Assembly: GCF_022539315.1 (NCBI RefSeq) | Contig: NC_066319.1 | Coordinates: 24,576,093-24,640,092 of the forward strand | From: Serinus canaria | Taxonomy: Eukaryota > Chordata > Aves > Passeriformes > Fringillidae | DNA length: 64,000 nt | Reading direction: 5' to 3' | In this document: piece by piece, positions 1 to 13,890 of the stretch | Position numbering within the stretch: the first letter of the stretch is position 1 | How the letters are laid out: each line of letters starts with the position of its first letter | Made by a program: the position numbers and the translations under genes | Notes under the pieces: generated by a model | Seen by the model: only the letters and a program-made list of their open reading frames with translations | Database searches by the model: none | Told to the model about the DNA's origin: nothing

Positions 1-952
1 TCAAGATTATCACTAGGAACATGTTTTTTAATGCTATAATTTTCTTTTAAATCTCTCATAGAAATATTACCACACTAGAACCCCTGTAGAGGCAAAAATG
101 GAGGAAAAATCCTTGGAGATATTTTTCTGTTGTTGATTCCCTCTAGTCAGTCAATAGCTCTGTCCTGTGCAAAAAGCTGCAGGAGTGAATTCCATACAGA
201 CCCTTCTTCAAAGAGCTTCCCTTGAGAGAAAATGGCATGGAAATAAAATACAGCCTGAGCCTGATTCCTGTTCCTCAGGGAAAGGAACTGAGAAAAGCTC
301 AATCTCTCTGTTCTCTAGGCTGCTTCTCTGCCCATGTGCCTCCAGAACTGCAGTATGTACTTTTGTGGATAGGTGAGGGTTACTTCCTCTGTCTGCCTCT
401 CTCCAAAGTTTAAATGTTAGGAAATTGAGATACACATCAGTTGCAGATGATTCATACCTGAGGAAGCCAAATTAAGCCAAAATGTTCTAAAGTAGATAAA
501 CAGTCTGATCTTTATTTGGTACTTGAGCCTTAGCTGTCTCAAGTGATTCCAAGAGAGCTGTGGCAGGCATTTGCTCTTTCTGATAAACAAATCAGGGTTT
601 TGGTGCTTAGCTACAATCAGCTGGCTTATTTGGGATACTCTAATCCAACTATTTGTATCTGAAACTGCCTCATTTCTTCTGTTCTGTCTAATGGAAGTAA
701 CAATGCCAATCTTTTGCTTTCCATCAGCTGTCTCCTAAATAATATGTGTATGAGATAGCTGTAATTGTTATACTTCCCCACAAAAGTCCAGTCAGTTTGA
801 AGATCTCTGAATGTTCGGTGCCCTTTTTTTACTATACTTGTATGATAAAGAGCTAATGAGTGCTGTGAAGTCTTTAAGGAATGCACCCCATCAAAGCACC
901 TTGCTTTTTGATTAACCAAGAAAGATTTCTCCTGGTCCCCTTCTCTTTCTAG
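1..952. other. Intron of the astacin gene (partial)
   Basis: This is the part of an astacin-gene intron that precedes the first visible exon. It ends in the acceptor TTCTCTTTCTAG. I looked for the preceding exon, which should encode the start of the mature protease, and did not find a match, so it is probably left of the window. Confidence 0.7.
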
Positions 953-3900
953 CAATAACAGAGAGATCTTGGATTGCTGATGCTTTGCAAGAGATCTCCA
1001 CACTGACCTGTGTGCAATTTGTAAATCGCACTACAGAAACAGACTATGTTTATGTTGAACGAGGGCAGAGGTAAGCTCCCTGTCTCCTGAGAGTGGCAGC
1101 ACTCAAAGGGCCTTTCTGGTTTTTTCTGATTTGTTTTGGATTTAAGTAGTAGTTTTATTTTTTTCACACTAGCAGAAAAGATTTAGAGAGAAGGTGCAAT
1201 TTTTCATTTTTCTTTAGATATACGGGTAGTTATATCAGCTAATAGGCTGCAGGAATAAATGTGTATGTGGATTTAAAGATAATGGGGTATAATTAAAAAT
1301 AAGAATTTTTCCTTAATTGTTATAAAAATTCAAATATGTGTAATTGTTTCAGGTTTTGCTTAACACTCTGTACTGCTTTGCCTTAGTTTGACATAGCCAA
1401 TTGACTGGTTTGAAATTTGCCATCCTCATCACAAAGGCTTTATTTCCCTCCCACCATGTCATTTGGCAGCTTTCAGAAGTCTAGATATTTCATGCCAGTG
1501 ACTCTTTGCATGTCCCCTGCTGTGGCTGCATAGCTTGGTGACATAATCAACACATCTATATATTTTTATTTGCTAAATGTGATCCTTTTGGTTCTTGATT
1601 GCTTATTCTTAGCTGCTGGTCTTACTTTGGAAAGATTGGAGGACGCCAAGCAGTAGGCCTGGTGAAAAATGGCTGCATGGATAAAGGAGCAATTCAGCAT
1701 GAAATGAACCACGCGCTGGGTTTCATCCATGAACAGGCACGCAGTGATCGGGACAGGTTTGTCAAGATTATGTGGGAACACATTGTGGCAGGTATGTCCA
1801 CTAAATCTTAAGAGAAAATATATACTTACAGTTAAAGGAGAACATTTCTCCTCTGAACAGTGCAAATAAGAACCATGATTAATGCTGGCTGAATTGCAGC
1901 AGCAGCAGCACATTCAGTATGATGGAATTTCTTGTTCAGTGTTTGTACTAAGGGAATTTCTGTGGCTACACCTATGGCACTGTGAAAGATGCAGTCTGAA
2001 AGTAGCTCTATATTCTTATTTTGATTGCCATCTTGAGCCCAGACCCCAAAATACCAGGATCATCAGGATTACAAAACGTTGCAAAGACTTGGCCAGGAGG
2101 CAAGACTGGGACCCTTAACTGAGCAGGGGTGAAGTGTGACATTCAAGATCATGTTGGGGAATCACACAACAGTTTTATCCCAGAAAAGCCATGGAAATAG
2201 GGGAAGACAGCCAGTAGGCATCTTGGCAAATGAGTGAAATGCACATATCCTAAAATGTAGATGAACCAGGGGCTCAATGTGGAGGCATTGGAAACATATG
2301 CAACCATTAGCATTTCCAAAATTCTGGGACCTGGCTTGATGTGAGAGGAAAGACTGCAATTATTTCCTCCTCGTGGACAGGATCATAGACACATGAAAAG
2401 AAGGAGTCATGGGAAGCAATCAGGAGTGATAATTCTGTAGAGGAAAAACAAGTGGATACTATTTATGGAAAGGAATGCAGAATGAATCATTTGGGCATGT
2501 GCCCATGATCTGTGTGCTGGGAACATGGGCTCATCATACACAAGAGCTCCAGGCTCTGAGGAGGAAAGGGTAGAGAGAATGGCAAGAGATCCAAGGGAAA
2601 GTGAGAAAGTGGTACACAGAAGGAAAATACCAGAAGAAAGTATGCAGGGCATCTCTTGTCTGACAGCTGTTTGGAGAGTTGAGTAATCCATAACAATTGT
2701 AGAAATACAATAGTCTATTTAGTTCATTATGGAAAATAATAGTAAATGAGGACAGACAATTGAATACCAAATTCTATTAAGTCTCTTCAAGAAATAAGAT
2801 ACTCAGCTACACAATATCATGCGCAGCTAAAAATATATCCATCTTTTTCTCCAGATGGAACTTGATTGTTTTTATTGCAAATTCCTAACACACTGCTCTT
2901 CAATCTTTCTTCAGCTATTCCCATGATATCCTAAGTAAATTCCATTTGTGTTGTTCTTTATTGAGGTTTCAGCTCCAGTGTTAAGGTGTAATTTTGCTGT
3001 GAGTTGTTTGCCATTGTACAACAAGGGTGTGCCATGTTTGAAATGTCAGCAAAGGATGTGCTAGGAAAGAGAAGTTGAAATCATGAAGTTATATACATTA
3101 AACACCCATAGTCTTACAGCAGTTTTGCAAAGGGAGCTCCATAGGTTGAGATGGTGTAATTCCTGAAGGATACAGATGTAACTAAGCTGTGATTCAGGCA
3201 CCGTGTCATGAAATGATAAATGAGGGGGAAGAGGTAAAGAAGACAAGGCTATGCCAAAGGAGATGAGGTGTATCATCAGTGTTTTGAGCATTCACCATGG
3301 GTGAAGAATGAGGTGATTGGTGTGGCAAGGGAGTTGGAATGCAGAGTGTGCACTGTAGGGAAAAAATGCAAAGATATGCAGGGAAAAGGAAATGGAGAAA
3401 GAGTTATGTTCATGAAGACTGTAATGTTACAACTTGCTGCTGTTAACACTGCTGATGGCAGAGCTGCTGCTGACCTTGGTGGTGTAGAACTAGACCTCAA
3501 GACCTTTTCCAGTGTCTCAGCTCTCTCACACAAGCCATTTTTCTCCTGCCAGGACTTTCATATTGTGAATGTTTTCTGGGTTTTGTTTTTATCCAGCAAT
3601 TTACCTTGGAAGCCATCCTATTTTTGTTTTGACAAAAAGTAGCCTGATGGGTTGCTGTCCACTTTGCTACTTAAAACTCAGCTTGTTTTTCCTACATTTT
3701 TCGGAAAAAGAAATATATTCAGAGTCTTCAGCCATAGTTTCCTTTTCAGCTCTTCTGAGTCATTGCACTTACATTCTGGCAGAGGTAGATTTTTTTTTTC
3801 CTCTTTTGAGAGTGGAAAAGATGGGGTAAGTCCCCAAACATGTGCAGGTCTAGACAGCCAGATCTCTTTGGCATGTGATGAGGTAGGTAGTAGTTTGCTG

Positions 3901-6900
3901 GCAGCACCTCAGTCCAGCTAGGATGCTGTCACTTTTTCTTTATTTAGCAAAGTAATTCAGCAAAGCAATTCTGTGCCAAACAGTAGCCATATGCTTCAGT
4001 GTTTCACCACATTTGAACTGTGTTCTCTGTTCATCACCTCAAAAAAAGCTGCACACTTGCTGATAATTCTTTCTGAAGTTAGTATAGTAGATAAGAAGGA
4101 CTGACATTAAAACAGAGTCAGGAAAGCCAATGCTGTTGAGAAACAGTTTAAGCCTTAACTGAGTTTTAGAGCTATGAAAAGCTATAAATTCATGTTTATC
4201 CCCAAATTTTCTGTTAGTTGGGGTTTCAAATCTTTATGCATCTCTTAGCCCTCAGCCCTGGACCAATGCTGAAGGACATTACTGGCTGAGATTTGCTCTG
4301 GTTGGAAGCCTGCCAGCTGAGTTGTGTAGATCTCAAGAATATTCAACTCTGAACTCTTGTCCAGATGGTCTGTGGTTTACAAACCACATTTGTAGTTACA
4401 ATAATGAAGGTACATAACTGGAAAAGAGTGCTCAGTGGCTAGGGTTTTAGTCCTAATGCCAGGCTGGCTGCATTCAGCTCCCTGCTCTGACAGTGCTTGT
4501 TTGCCTATTTCACCATGGAGAAGAGACCCAGCACTTAATTCATACTCATGATCTTCAGTGAGAAAAATAAGTGCCTTCTTCACATGAAACACCCTCCAAC
4601 TGTGTCTCTATTTCTTTCCCTCTCCTCTGACTGTCCTGGAAGCCTTGAGGAATAGCTTTAGTGCCTAACTTGAAGAAATAAAGCTAGATGACATGAAATC
4701 CAGTCTCTGTCCCTGGGCCCCAGCCATGTATCAGTGTAACGTCTTATCTCATATTGGCTTTTTAAGGCTGACAAAAAGTGATGAGATGCTCAGCAACTGT
4801 TCTGACAGAATTTGTTTTTCTATTTCATGTGAGTCATATCACTTCACTCTAGTCACTGCTGATGGGTTTGACCAGAGACAAAGCCAGAACATGTCTGGTA
4901 GCATAGGCTCTGGGGCAAGTGACAGGGAAAATATGTTCCTTTCTTTAGTGGCATTAGGACTCAGCATGACATCATCCATGAATAGCTCCTAGTTTTTCAT
5001 CTAGGTGGTCAGTCAGATTTCCCCCTCAAGGTATGGATGCAGCTTTGGGGACATAGGGTGAATGCTTATAGTGTTCAAGATAATGCACTGAAATGTATTT
5101 GGAGATACCCTAATGAAGATGGACAGAGAAATACCTTTGCTTGAAGAGTAGAATGTATTCATTGATTGTATCAAAACTTATTTCATTAACTTTATATTCT
5201 AAAACCTACTAGACTGCAAAAATGGGTTCCCATGGATTTAAAAAGTCTCTGGTGGTTTTGATAGGTCCAAGATCTCATTAGAACACATATTAGTATCCTA
5301 TGTTACTCTCGGAATTATGACAGCAGGCAGTGTACTGCCTGTATTAGAGCAGTAATAATTGTTCTGACTGAAATGCTGCTTTCCTACCTTACAGGGGAAC
5401 AAGGGAACTTTGGAAAAATGAATTCCAAAAATCTGGGCCTTCCCTATGACTACTCTTCAGTGATGCACTATGGCGCGTAAGTTGATGGTGGAAATATCCT
5501 TTCAAAGGAGCAAACAGCTTTCAGATCATCTGCTCAGATCTAGGAAGAAGAAGTTGCTCTGTGCAGGGAGTGACTTCTGCTGTTCGTTTGAGTGCATGGA
5601 CTTAATTAAGGGTGAGCATACTTCCTTTGTCAGCTGGATTCCTGGAAAACAAGAGCTGATATGGATAGCAACAAAATATAGGACAACATTTTTCTTCCAA
5701 AGTACTCTTGCCTCTTGCTAAAGGCCTTTAACAGGGCTCTGGCCCAAAGTCTAATTCTACTGAACCAATGATCTAAACCAGTTCTGAAGTCTAAATTGTT
5801 TCATAAATGTAGTAACAGCTGATCAGAGACAACAATATTCAAGTGTAGAGGCAAGAAAGATGGAAATTTTTAATATTCTTGAGATGTTGTATGCTGCCTT
5901 CTGTTAATCTGGGAACACTGTCTAGGCCTGCATTTTAGTCCATAATGTACAAGCTTGTATAATGTACCTTCTTCTTTATTTCCACAACCAAGTAATAATT
6001 TCTGAACAAAACCATGAAACAAAACTGGACTAGAAGAAAGCAGAAGGAAATTGCAGATAGCAAATAGGCAATTAGTAACTGAAACAGAACTATCTCTGCT
6101 CCTCTGCCTCAGGAACCAAGAAAGTGGGATTCAGTCCATTTTGCTGGACGTTACTGATGGCCTTTTCACTCAGGACAGAGCAGCTTTTTCTGCTTCCTTG
6201 CTTTCACCTGCTGAACATCAAGTATCTGCCATGCTGGTCCTCTTAAGGGAAGGCTACCAGGTCTCTGAGAAGCTTCTTGTCCATTTCCATTAAAATTCTG
6301 TTTACATGGTACACAAGAAATGATAATGCAGTTAGAGAACTTCCCTTTCCAAGAAAACTAATCTAGAAATGTGATTTCCTTGTTTCTACAGGTATGATTT
6401 TTCCAGCACTCCAGGAAAACCTACTATTGTACCAGTTCCTGACCCCTCTATACCTATTGGGCAGAGAGACGGGCTGAGTAACTTGGATGTAGCTAAAATC
6501 AACAAGCTCTACAAGTGCAGTAAGTGCTGTAGATAAAAGGCATATGAATACAGCTGATGTCTGTAGGTACTGACAGACATCCCCCAAAGGAATGTGGACC
6601 TCAGTCCCTTCACTACATCTCTCTCACCCTACAGCAGGAAACAGAACTGCTCCTGTGCCAAACTGCTGCCTTCCTGGAAAGGACAATTTACTTTCAATAA
6701 TTCACTCTCATTTTGAGTTATCCTCACCTAATCCCTGCTCTTTGAGATAAGCAAAATCCATCAGAGAACTCATGGTTGCTACCTCTGTCAAATTCTCATT
6801 TCAGGAAAGCTGTGAAGGTTGCAAAGCATGTAAGCTCTCCTCAGCCATGAGTATAGCTTAGAGTCATGTGCATCAGTAGTGCCAGCAGATTTGTGATTTC

Positions 6901-9900
6901 TCTTAATTACAAAATGTCTTCAGGGCTGTGAGCATGGGTGCCATTCAGCCTGATCAGAGCCCCTTGGAGGAGAAAAACATAGGCATTTTGTATAGATATC
7001 TACTTTCTTGTCTTATCAATTTTATAACTCATCCCTGTGGTATCTTAAGGTCTAGGAATACCTAACATTTCTCTGTAAACAGGAACTCTTCAGCCAAGAT
7101 GCACAAAACAGGTACAACATCATGTTCCTCCACTGCATGGGTTTTGCTTTAACTCCCAGGACAAAGGCTAATTGATTTATATGGTATTTGACTTTTCTGA
7201 GATGTTATTCAATTAGTTCCCACCAAGACAGCAAGAAGCACCTAAATATACCTATACCTAAATATTAGTGTACTACATTCTACTCTTGTGTTAGAACATA
7301 GTTAAATAATTAGAATTTAGAAGGAATCAGCATTCCTTCAGTTGGATTGTTAGGTGCAGAAATCATTGCTGAGAGTGGTTCCTCCAAATTCACAACAGCA
7401 GATGAGACAACTTTACAATTTATATGCCTAAAAAATAAATGACAAGTATTTTGTGATGCTTCTTCTTGACAGTGGGGCTGAGAATGAATCACATTTCAGT
7501 ACTGTTACTATGCAATTTCATAATTAGATCTGTATGTTTTGGAAGAAAAGCACTAAATGTAAAAAAGAGAGAAAAACTTGAGGACTAAAAAAAAAAACAT
7601 AAAAAAGTCTGGTTGTCTCAGGAAAAGTAGGAAACAAGAGAAAAATGTCAAAAATTCCTATGAGCAGATGTCATATATTCATATTTTGTAATTTGTGGAG
7701 TTACATTAAAAGCAAAAAATGAAGATGTGGAAAAACAAAGACAGATGAGATCAGACTTTGTATGCCAGTCACTAGGTCTGTAGGTTGACTTCAGTGCTCT
7801 CTGTTACCATTTTCCCTCAGTGACTACCTCTCTTTGCTTTGATAAAATCTTGTTTTCAAACTTGATTTTTGCACACACTTACGAATACACACAGTTGCTA
7901 ACAGAAATTTATGTAGTGCTGTCATTGAAAGTAGTTCTGTGATTGAAGTTAAGGAAAGATCCAAGCCTTTTTTAAATAAACTAATATATGTGAACGAAGC
8001 CCTATTTTCTTTAAAAAAAAAAACATTAGTAGCTGAAACAGGCAATACTTCAACTACCTTTATTTCATTTCCAGGTTTTCAATAATTTTTACACCAGGAA
8101 CAGCAATACAGTTTTAAGCAGTATAAATAATTTATATAATTAATTTATACAAGCTTGACTGCTGCAAATGGTTGGAGAGACTTGTAGGGCTTATGGGAAT
8201 ATTTTTGTGCAGTTTTCATTCTCCTCAATGCTGTTTGGTTCTTCCCTTCAGATTGCTGTAGCTCTGTGTTGCCTAAACCCAAAGGCTCCTTCTCCTCTGT
8301 CAATTACCCATCCCCATACCCGAACAACAGCAACTGTCTGTGGCTGATCCGCATCCGTCGAAGTAAGGTAATTTTTATTAGGAAGAAAAAGGTTTGAAGC
8401 ACAGTATCCAGGCTACACAGCATTATTTCATTACCATGAGTAACCCCTGGGAGTCAGTTCATGCATCAAGATATTTATTTTGTTATGCAGTAAATGAAAG
8501 TCTCAACAATTTTCATAAGAACTAAGACTATTAGAGGGATTATTTCACTCAATTTTTATCCAGTTCAGATAGAATGGCTTTTCAAAGACAAGCAGTAGTG
8601 AAACATCAGTCTCTGGGATCTCAGTAATAGGACAGCTAGATGAAATTCTGTGGTTTTTTTACATAAAAAGTAAGGTTTCAGTAATACATGGATAGTAAAA
8701 TGAATATGAAGGTTTGAGACTTTCCCTGTGTATAAAATTATACCCAACTTTTGCTTTTTTGTTTCTCCAGATCTTCCTGCAGTTTGAGGCTTTTGATCTC
8801 CAACGCTCCTCAGACTGTTCTTCTGACTATATAAAAATTTACAATGGGAACAGCAAGAGCTCCCCTGTCTTGCTGGACAAGTACTGTGGGAAGGGTCCCC
8901 TGCCCTCCTTAGTGGCATCTGGATCCACAATGCTGGTAGAGTTTGCAAGTGATGAGAGCATTACAGCCACAGGATTCAGAGCCTCCTACAACAGGGGTAT
9001 GAACACTCCTTTACAAAGCTTGGAGAACAGCATTAGCAGTATTTGTACAGAAGAACTGAAAACTTTTACTATACACTACAGAGTAGGTCTTTTCACTGTC
9101 ATTCTTCACACTTTCACAGCAATTGGAAATGCAGAAGGCCAGGCAATGATGTATCTAAAGGTTCACAGGAAACAGAAAATGGGATGTCACATGGGTGTCA
9201 TGTTAGTTATCCTGAGATCTCACTCACATTCTTCTGAGAGCCTCTTTTAGGCTTCTTCATATCTCCAGAACAATGTCTTTAAATAAAAACAATACAATGA
9301 CTGAAATTAATAGGAGCAGTGCAGCCAAAGAGCACAAAGACTGCAGAATCAACAAAAGACCTCAACCACTGAGATGCAAAGCCAGTATCTGGGCAAGACA
9401 TTATTCAAGGTTTTGTGGGATTTTATGCAGCAGCAGAGGTACTGACCTTGGGTACCTTACACCTTCTGAATTGAAAACTTTATTTAAAGTTCTGTATACA
9501 AAGCACTGTACTTCCTGTAATCATGTGAGGGGTGTCCTTTTTTGCAAACACACAAATGTATTCTTGACTGCCAGACCAAATTCTGTTGCGCTGTGTCATG
9601 CTTTCAGCAAGAAGGCAGTAGCCCAAAGTTGCCTTATTTCCACTGAAAACCCAAGCTTCTTTGGAGCATAAATGGAAGAAGTCTTAGAAAAGTGTTATTT
9701 TTACTCTTTTTGCTTTATTCAATGGAGTAATTTCTAGAAAGCACTAGATCTAGCTTGATAATGCAATCTTGAATACTTAAGCTGATTCTTTTCTGAAGGG
9801 CAGTCAGTGCCATCAGAATACTATGCTAATATGGTAACAGTTGATTGGAAAGTCAGATCCAGCTTCAGATACAGCTTTTCCCTGTCCTCCAAATATTATT

Positions 9901-11010
9901 TATCAGACATGTTTCTAGTTCCTTCAGTACAGCTGCTGATAGAAATACTAAGTGAAGAAATAAAGTACTTCAGCAGTGGGCTTTCATGGTAGCACATTTT
10001 TTCTTGGTTTCAAGAAATAATACAATAGGCTGCAAGCAAGCTCATTTCTACTGACAAAACACTCTTGTTAATATATCTGGTTTTCTCCTCAGTGAATTGT
10101 GGCGCCACTTTCAGAGATTCAAAGGGAGTCATCACCTCTCCAAACTACCCCAATAAATACCCCAAAAACCGAGCATGTTTCTGGGTCATCACTTCTCCAG
10201 TAGGATACAAGGTAAGGCACAGATGAATTCATTTGTGGGTTTCATCACTGTTCTCTGATGAAACTTCTGTTTCTCTTGAAGAATAAGAGCCGTTATGTCA
10301 CTTTTTCAGCAGATATTCTCAGAGTAAAAATCTGAAAGCAAAAATCCATTTAAGAATTTATGCTGATTCTTGGTATCTGAGGTGCTCTGCAAGAGAAAAA
10401 CCTTTACACATGCAAGTAAACTCATTAATCTAGCCTGTACCACTAGGCTTTGTTCAAAATAATCCCTAGGCAAGAGCTCCCACTAGAAAACTGAAACATC
10501 ACACAGGTGCTGTTTTTATCTCTCTAGAGGAAAGAATGTGAAGCGTAGAAGATCAATCTTGTCCCTTGCTAATCCTTCCAATCCAAATACTGATGAACTA
10601 AGCAAATAATTTGCTACTAATTTGCATTGCCATATGGGATCAGGATGTGGTGCACACACAGAATAAAAAAATGGCGTCTGTACACAAAGAGTTTAGAGTA
10701 TTTGTTGTTGTTGTTAATAAATGGGTAAGAGAAAAGGCTGCCACGTGGAAACAAAGTGCTTTGGTTGTATTTTCTCCAGATATCTCTCAAAATGTTATTC
10801 TTTGAGCTGGAATATAGTGACAGATGCATCTATGACTACTTGCTCATACATGATGGAAGCCGCCCTATGTCCCCTGCAGTTGGCCCTTATTGTGGGACAG
10901 AGAAGGTTGCAGACTTTACTTCCACTGGGAACTTTGTGCTGGTTGAATTCCACAGTGATTTAGTGTGGGAGCTGCCTGGATTTGTGATGAGTTATACATT
11001 TGCTAGGTAA
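953..11010 (+). CDS. Astacin metalloprotease with two CUB domains (hatching-enzyme / UVS.2-like), 5' partial
   Basis: Eight exons join in frame: 953-1070, 1613-1791, 5395-5476, 6392-6519, 8252-8367, 8771-8996, 10093-10211 and 10780-11010, giving about 398 residues plus a stop. All internal borders are AG/GT and phases agree. The first three exons carry the astacin core: ...TCVQFV, then SCWSYFGKIGG, the zinc site HEMNHALGFIHEQ (complete HExxHxxGxxHE), and the Met-turn SVMHY. Two CUB domains follow, each split over two exons. The family are secreted zinc endopeptidases; members with this astacin-CUB-CUB layout include amphibian UVS.2 hatching enzyme, so egg-coat or extracellular protein cleavage is inferred. 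Signal peptide, propeptide and the start of the catalytic domain must lie left of base 1. All catalytic residues seen are intact, so this is not an obvious pseudogene. The exact ortholog name is uncertain, so no symbol is given. The 3' end is ambiguous because the TAA lies inside a strong donor sequence. Confidence 0.92.
1613..1791 (+). CDS. Astacin zinc-binding exon
   Basis: This exon of the astacin gene encodes the catalytic centre. It runs from the CWSYFGKIGG segment through the conserved GC pair residue to HEMNHALGFIHEQ and ends at HIVA plus one base (phase 1). The three zinc-ligand histidines and the catalytic glutamate are all present, as is the RSDRDRFV segment that follows in astacins. 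The acceptor is TTCTTAG and the donor AG/GTATGT. The next exon supplies GEQGNFGKMNSKN and the Met-turn. Confidence 0.95.
1792..5394. other. Large intron of the astacin gene
   Basis: A 3.6 kb intron between the zinc-site exon and the Met-turn exon, with GTATGT donor and TACCTTACAG acceptor. I see no coding exon, RNA gene or clear repeat in it. Open frames here lack any family pattern. Confidence 0.7.
8252..8996 (+). CDS. CUB domain 1 of the astacin gene (two exons)
   Basis: Exons 8252-8367 and 8771-8996 encode the first CUB domain, starting right after the end of the protease domain (INKLYKC). Visible CUB marks are GSFSSVNYPSPYPNNSNCLW, then IFLQFEAFDLQ, SDYIKIYNG, the YCGK cysteine and a closing ATGFRASY. 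The acidic residues of the CUB calcium site (E in FEAFDL, D in SDYIKI, D in SDES) are all there, so calcium binding is likely. The domain probably guides substrate or matrix binding. Confidence 0.9.
10093..11010 (+). CDS. CUB domain 2 and C-terminus of the astacin gene
   Basis: Exons 10093-10211 and 10780-11010 encode the second CUB domain: VNCGATFRDSKG, SPNYPNKYPKNRACFW, LFFELEYSDRCIYDYLLIHD, PYCGTEK and PGFVMSYTFAR. The reading frame then meets TAA at 11008-11010. The same bases form a perfect AG/GTAAGT donor at 11006/11007, so the gene either stops here or splices to a further short C-terminal exon that I cannot place. CUB domains usually end at this point, which makes an early end plausible. 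Confidence 0.85.
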
Positions 11011-13376
11011 GTATAATACAGACAGGGTTTGAAAACCAGAATGAGAGTAAGAGTCCAGCTAGCCACAGGTAAAAGTGAAGATGCCACCAATTTCAGAAAA
11101 AAAAAATATATAGCCTGATACCTTTAACAAGCATAAAGTTTGACCTCTTAGTCTCACATCTACAGTGGTGTAATTTCCATGGTGAATCAAGGGCAGAAAT
11201 GTTCCTGCCCATGGGATGCTTCTGTCTGAGACTGTATGCTTTTTGTTATAGTATTCTCATTGTTGGTGTTGCATAGCCAAACACAAAAGCGGAGCTGAAA
11301 GTATGTAAGCAGATTTTCAAGAATTTCTAGTGGTTAAAACTGTGCCCATAAAAAATTCAGAACATGGCTGTGTAGCAACTTTAACCTGTATTCTGGAAAA
11401 TGCTATTACCCAACCAAATGTGCATTCCAGCATACATACAGAAAAATCTTCAGACACATTTATTTACATTTTGAAGCCAAGATCACAGTTCATATAGGCA
11501 CCAGAGGTTAGCCTGGAAATCACAACGTGACACCAAACAAGTGATGTCATAGTACAGTATGACATACAGTACCTCAACTCAAAGATTTGCACTACTCCTC
11601 TGTGAGATGGACCAGGTCAGGGAACAGATTTAACTAAGAAACTAAAGTTAAGAGTAGCAGGAACAAGCACAGAGGGAGAAGGAAGGAATGAAGCACCTGC
11701 TGTTGTCACTTTGTTCTGGCCTGAGTCAGGTATTGAAATTGTCCATAAGGTGTTACCAAAATACTTTTTAAAAATGAGGCCTGAAATCCTAATGCAAAGA
11801 CCATTGAATGTTCTCTTTGGAGAGCATTTTAAGTGTGAAGTACCTTGTCTGTAGAGAGAAATCCTCCCCCTCTAAAGAGATGGCTGGAGTGGAGAAAGAA
11901 ATCACCACTGTAAACACCTAACACTTTGCCTTAACTTGATGTATTCAGAATTAAATGCTAGTGCCAAACTGGGAGATGGCAAAACATAATGAATAATAAA
12001 AGAGTTTGCTGAAATTATGTCTTTGTGAAGAAGAGCATGTAGAAATAGCCAATTTGCTTTCCTGGTGCAACCAAAAAAATTTTGAATTATGATGACTTTG
12101 TAGCAGCAGGGGGAGGGGTTTAGGATCTGTAATGTTTTGCTTTTTAAGCACTGGTTAATTTTCACCCACAGAAGAATGATAACTGATAAGTTGTGAACAT
12201 CAAGGTTTAGAGCTTTCTTACATCATGGTGGGAAAATGCATGCACAGCAGGCAACAAATATTTGTATTTCTTACAAGCTCAAGTCTTCTGACTATAAAAA
12301 GCATTCCTTCATTTAATTTGACTCACTATTTAGATTGGCATATTTTTGGAGAATGTAACCATTTCATCAGCCTGTCAGAAAATTAAACTCTACTTCTATA
12401 TTTAAGCTCAACTTCAGACCATAAAAATGCTAATTTTTCTCCTTGAGTCTGAGGACTTTGATGGAGGTGCAAAAGTAACAACCCCATGATAACTCTGATT
12501 ATATAATGAAGTTGAACAGGTCCCTGTTTTAAACAGATAGTGCTGAACAGCTTTGTAACTTGAGTATTACTTTGGATTCCCTTCCCTTGGTCTGATGTGG
12601 AGCTCTACAGATGTGCAGTGTTTTAGATGTTTACCCATACTTGTAAAGGAGCAAAAACATATTCCAAAAGCAATTTACCACATAAAAGAATACTGGTCTT
12701 GCAATTTGTCCCTAGAAACATGGCTTTAGGTAGGACATTGCCCATGTATAAATACACTTGTACTCTGAACTATATGAAGGAAGAGTAACCAGCTAGTAGA
12801 CACAAGGGACAGTACAGTCAAAAGTTTAGGATTCAAATACCACAATAGGAGGATTTTCAGAACTTCTAACTTAAGTTCAGCACTCACTTAACACACTTTT
12901 GAAATCCAAAATGTAAGGATTTAACCTTAAAACACAGAGGTATCTAGCAGTGAGGAATATATGCATTCCCATAGATGTACATAACTCATTACACAAACAG
13001 GTATTGCCTTAACTGCATACAAAACCAGATATTTTTAAAGAGAGACCCACTACCAGAAGCCTGTGTGTGTGTAAGAAATAAGAGTGTTTGTGCCCACGTA
13101 TTCCTTTTTTACCTGCTTTGAGACTGTCCTGGTTCCTGCCTGGGAGGCAAATCAGAGCCTTTGAGCGCTATGCTTTTGTAGTCTGTAAGAACCAGAACAG
13201 AGATCTGTCAATTATTGCTGCAGGAGAAGAACAGCCTGGAATAAAGCATTACAGAAGCACATAAAAATGTACAACTCATAGGTCTATTTCTGTGTTTAAT
13301 TTAAAATACATTTTTCTTACATAAACAAATAACTGTGGTTGAGATGACGCTTGCATGACTACAACCCCGGTTATTG
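11011..13376. other. Intergenic region 3' of the astacin gene
   Basis: A/T-rich sequence with no coding pattern I can support. It may hold the 3' UTR or a last astacin exon. An AATAAA lies at 11995-12000, about 1 kb past the stop, and could be the poly(A) signal, but this is a guess. Confidence 0.5.
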
Positions 13377-13890
13377 AATCATAGAATAGTTTGGGTTGAA
13401 AGGGACACATAAAGGTCACCTAGTCCAAAACCCTGCAATAAGCAGTCATCTTCAACTAGACCAAGTTGCTCAGAGCCCCATCTAATCTGACTTAGAATGC
13501 TTCCAGAGGTGGGGCATCCACCATCTCTCTGGGCAACCTGTTGTGTCTCACCACCCACACAGAAAAACTTTTTTCCTTATATTAGTGTAAAACCATTGTC
13601 CCTTGTCCTATCACAACAGGCCCTGCTAAAATTCTTCCCATCTCATATAAGCCCCCTATAAGTATGAAAGGCTGCAATAAGGTCTCCCCAGAGCCTTCTC
13701 ATCTCTTGACTCAACTCGACCTGACTCCCTCAGCATGTCCTCATAGGAAAGGTGCTGCAGCTCCCTAATCATCTTTGTGGCCCCCTTCTGGATGTGCTCC
13801 AACAGGTCCTTGTCTTTTCTGTGCTGAGGACTCCAGACCAGGATGCAGCACTCCAGGTGGGAGCTGCCCAGAGCAGAGTGGCTGTAACTT
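13377..13890 (-). repeat. CR1 LINE fragment, 3' end
   Basis: Read on the + strand it begins AATCATAGAATAGTTTGGGT and continues with the CR1 phrases GGGGCATCCACC, CTGGGCAACCTGTT, AAAAACTTTTTTCC, TTGTCCTATCACA and CCAGACCAGGATGCAGCACT. This is the reverse complement of a CR1 3' end, so the element points left. It is truncated at its 5' side near 13890, and the right border is approximate. A small open frame inside it is a relic of the repeat and not a gene. Confidence 0.92.

Noticed and set aside
300..375. An upstream astacin exon after the TTCTCTAG at about 311-318.
   Set aside because: The translation (CFSAHVPPELQYVLLW) does not match the astacin N-terminal segment expected there.
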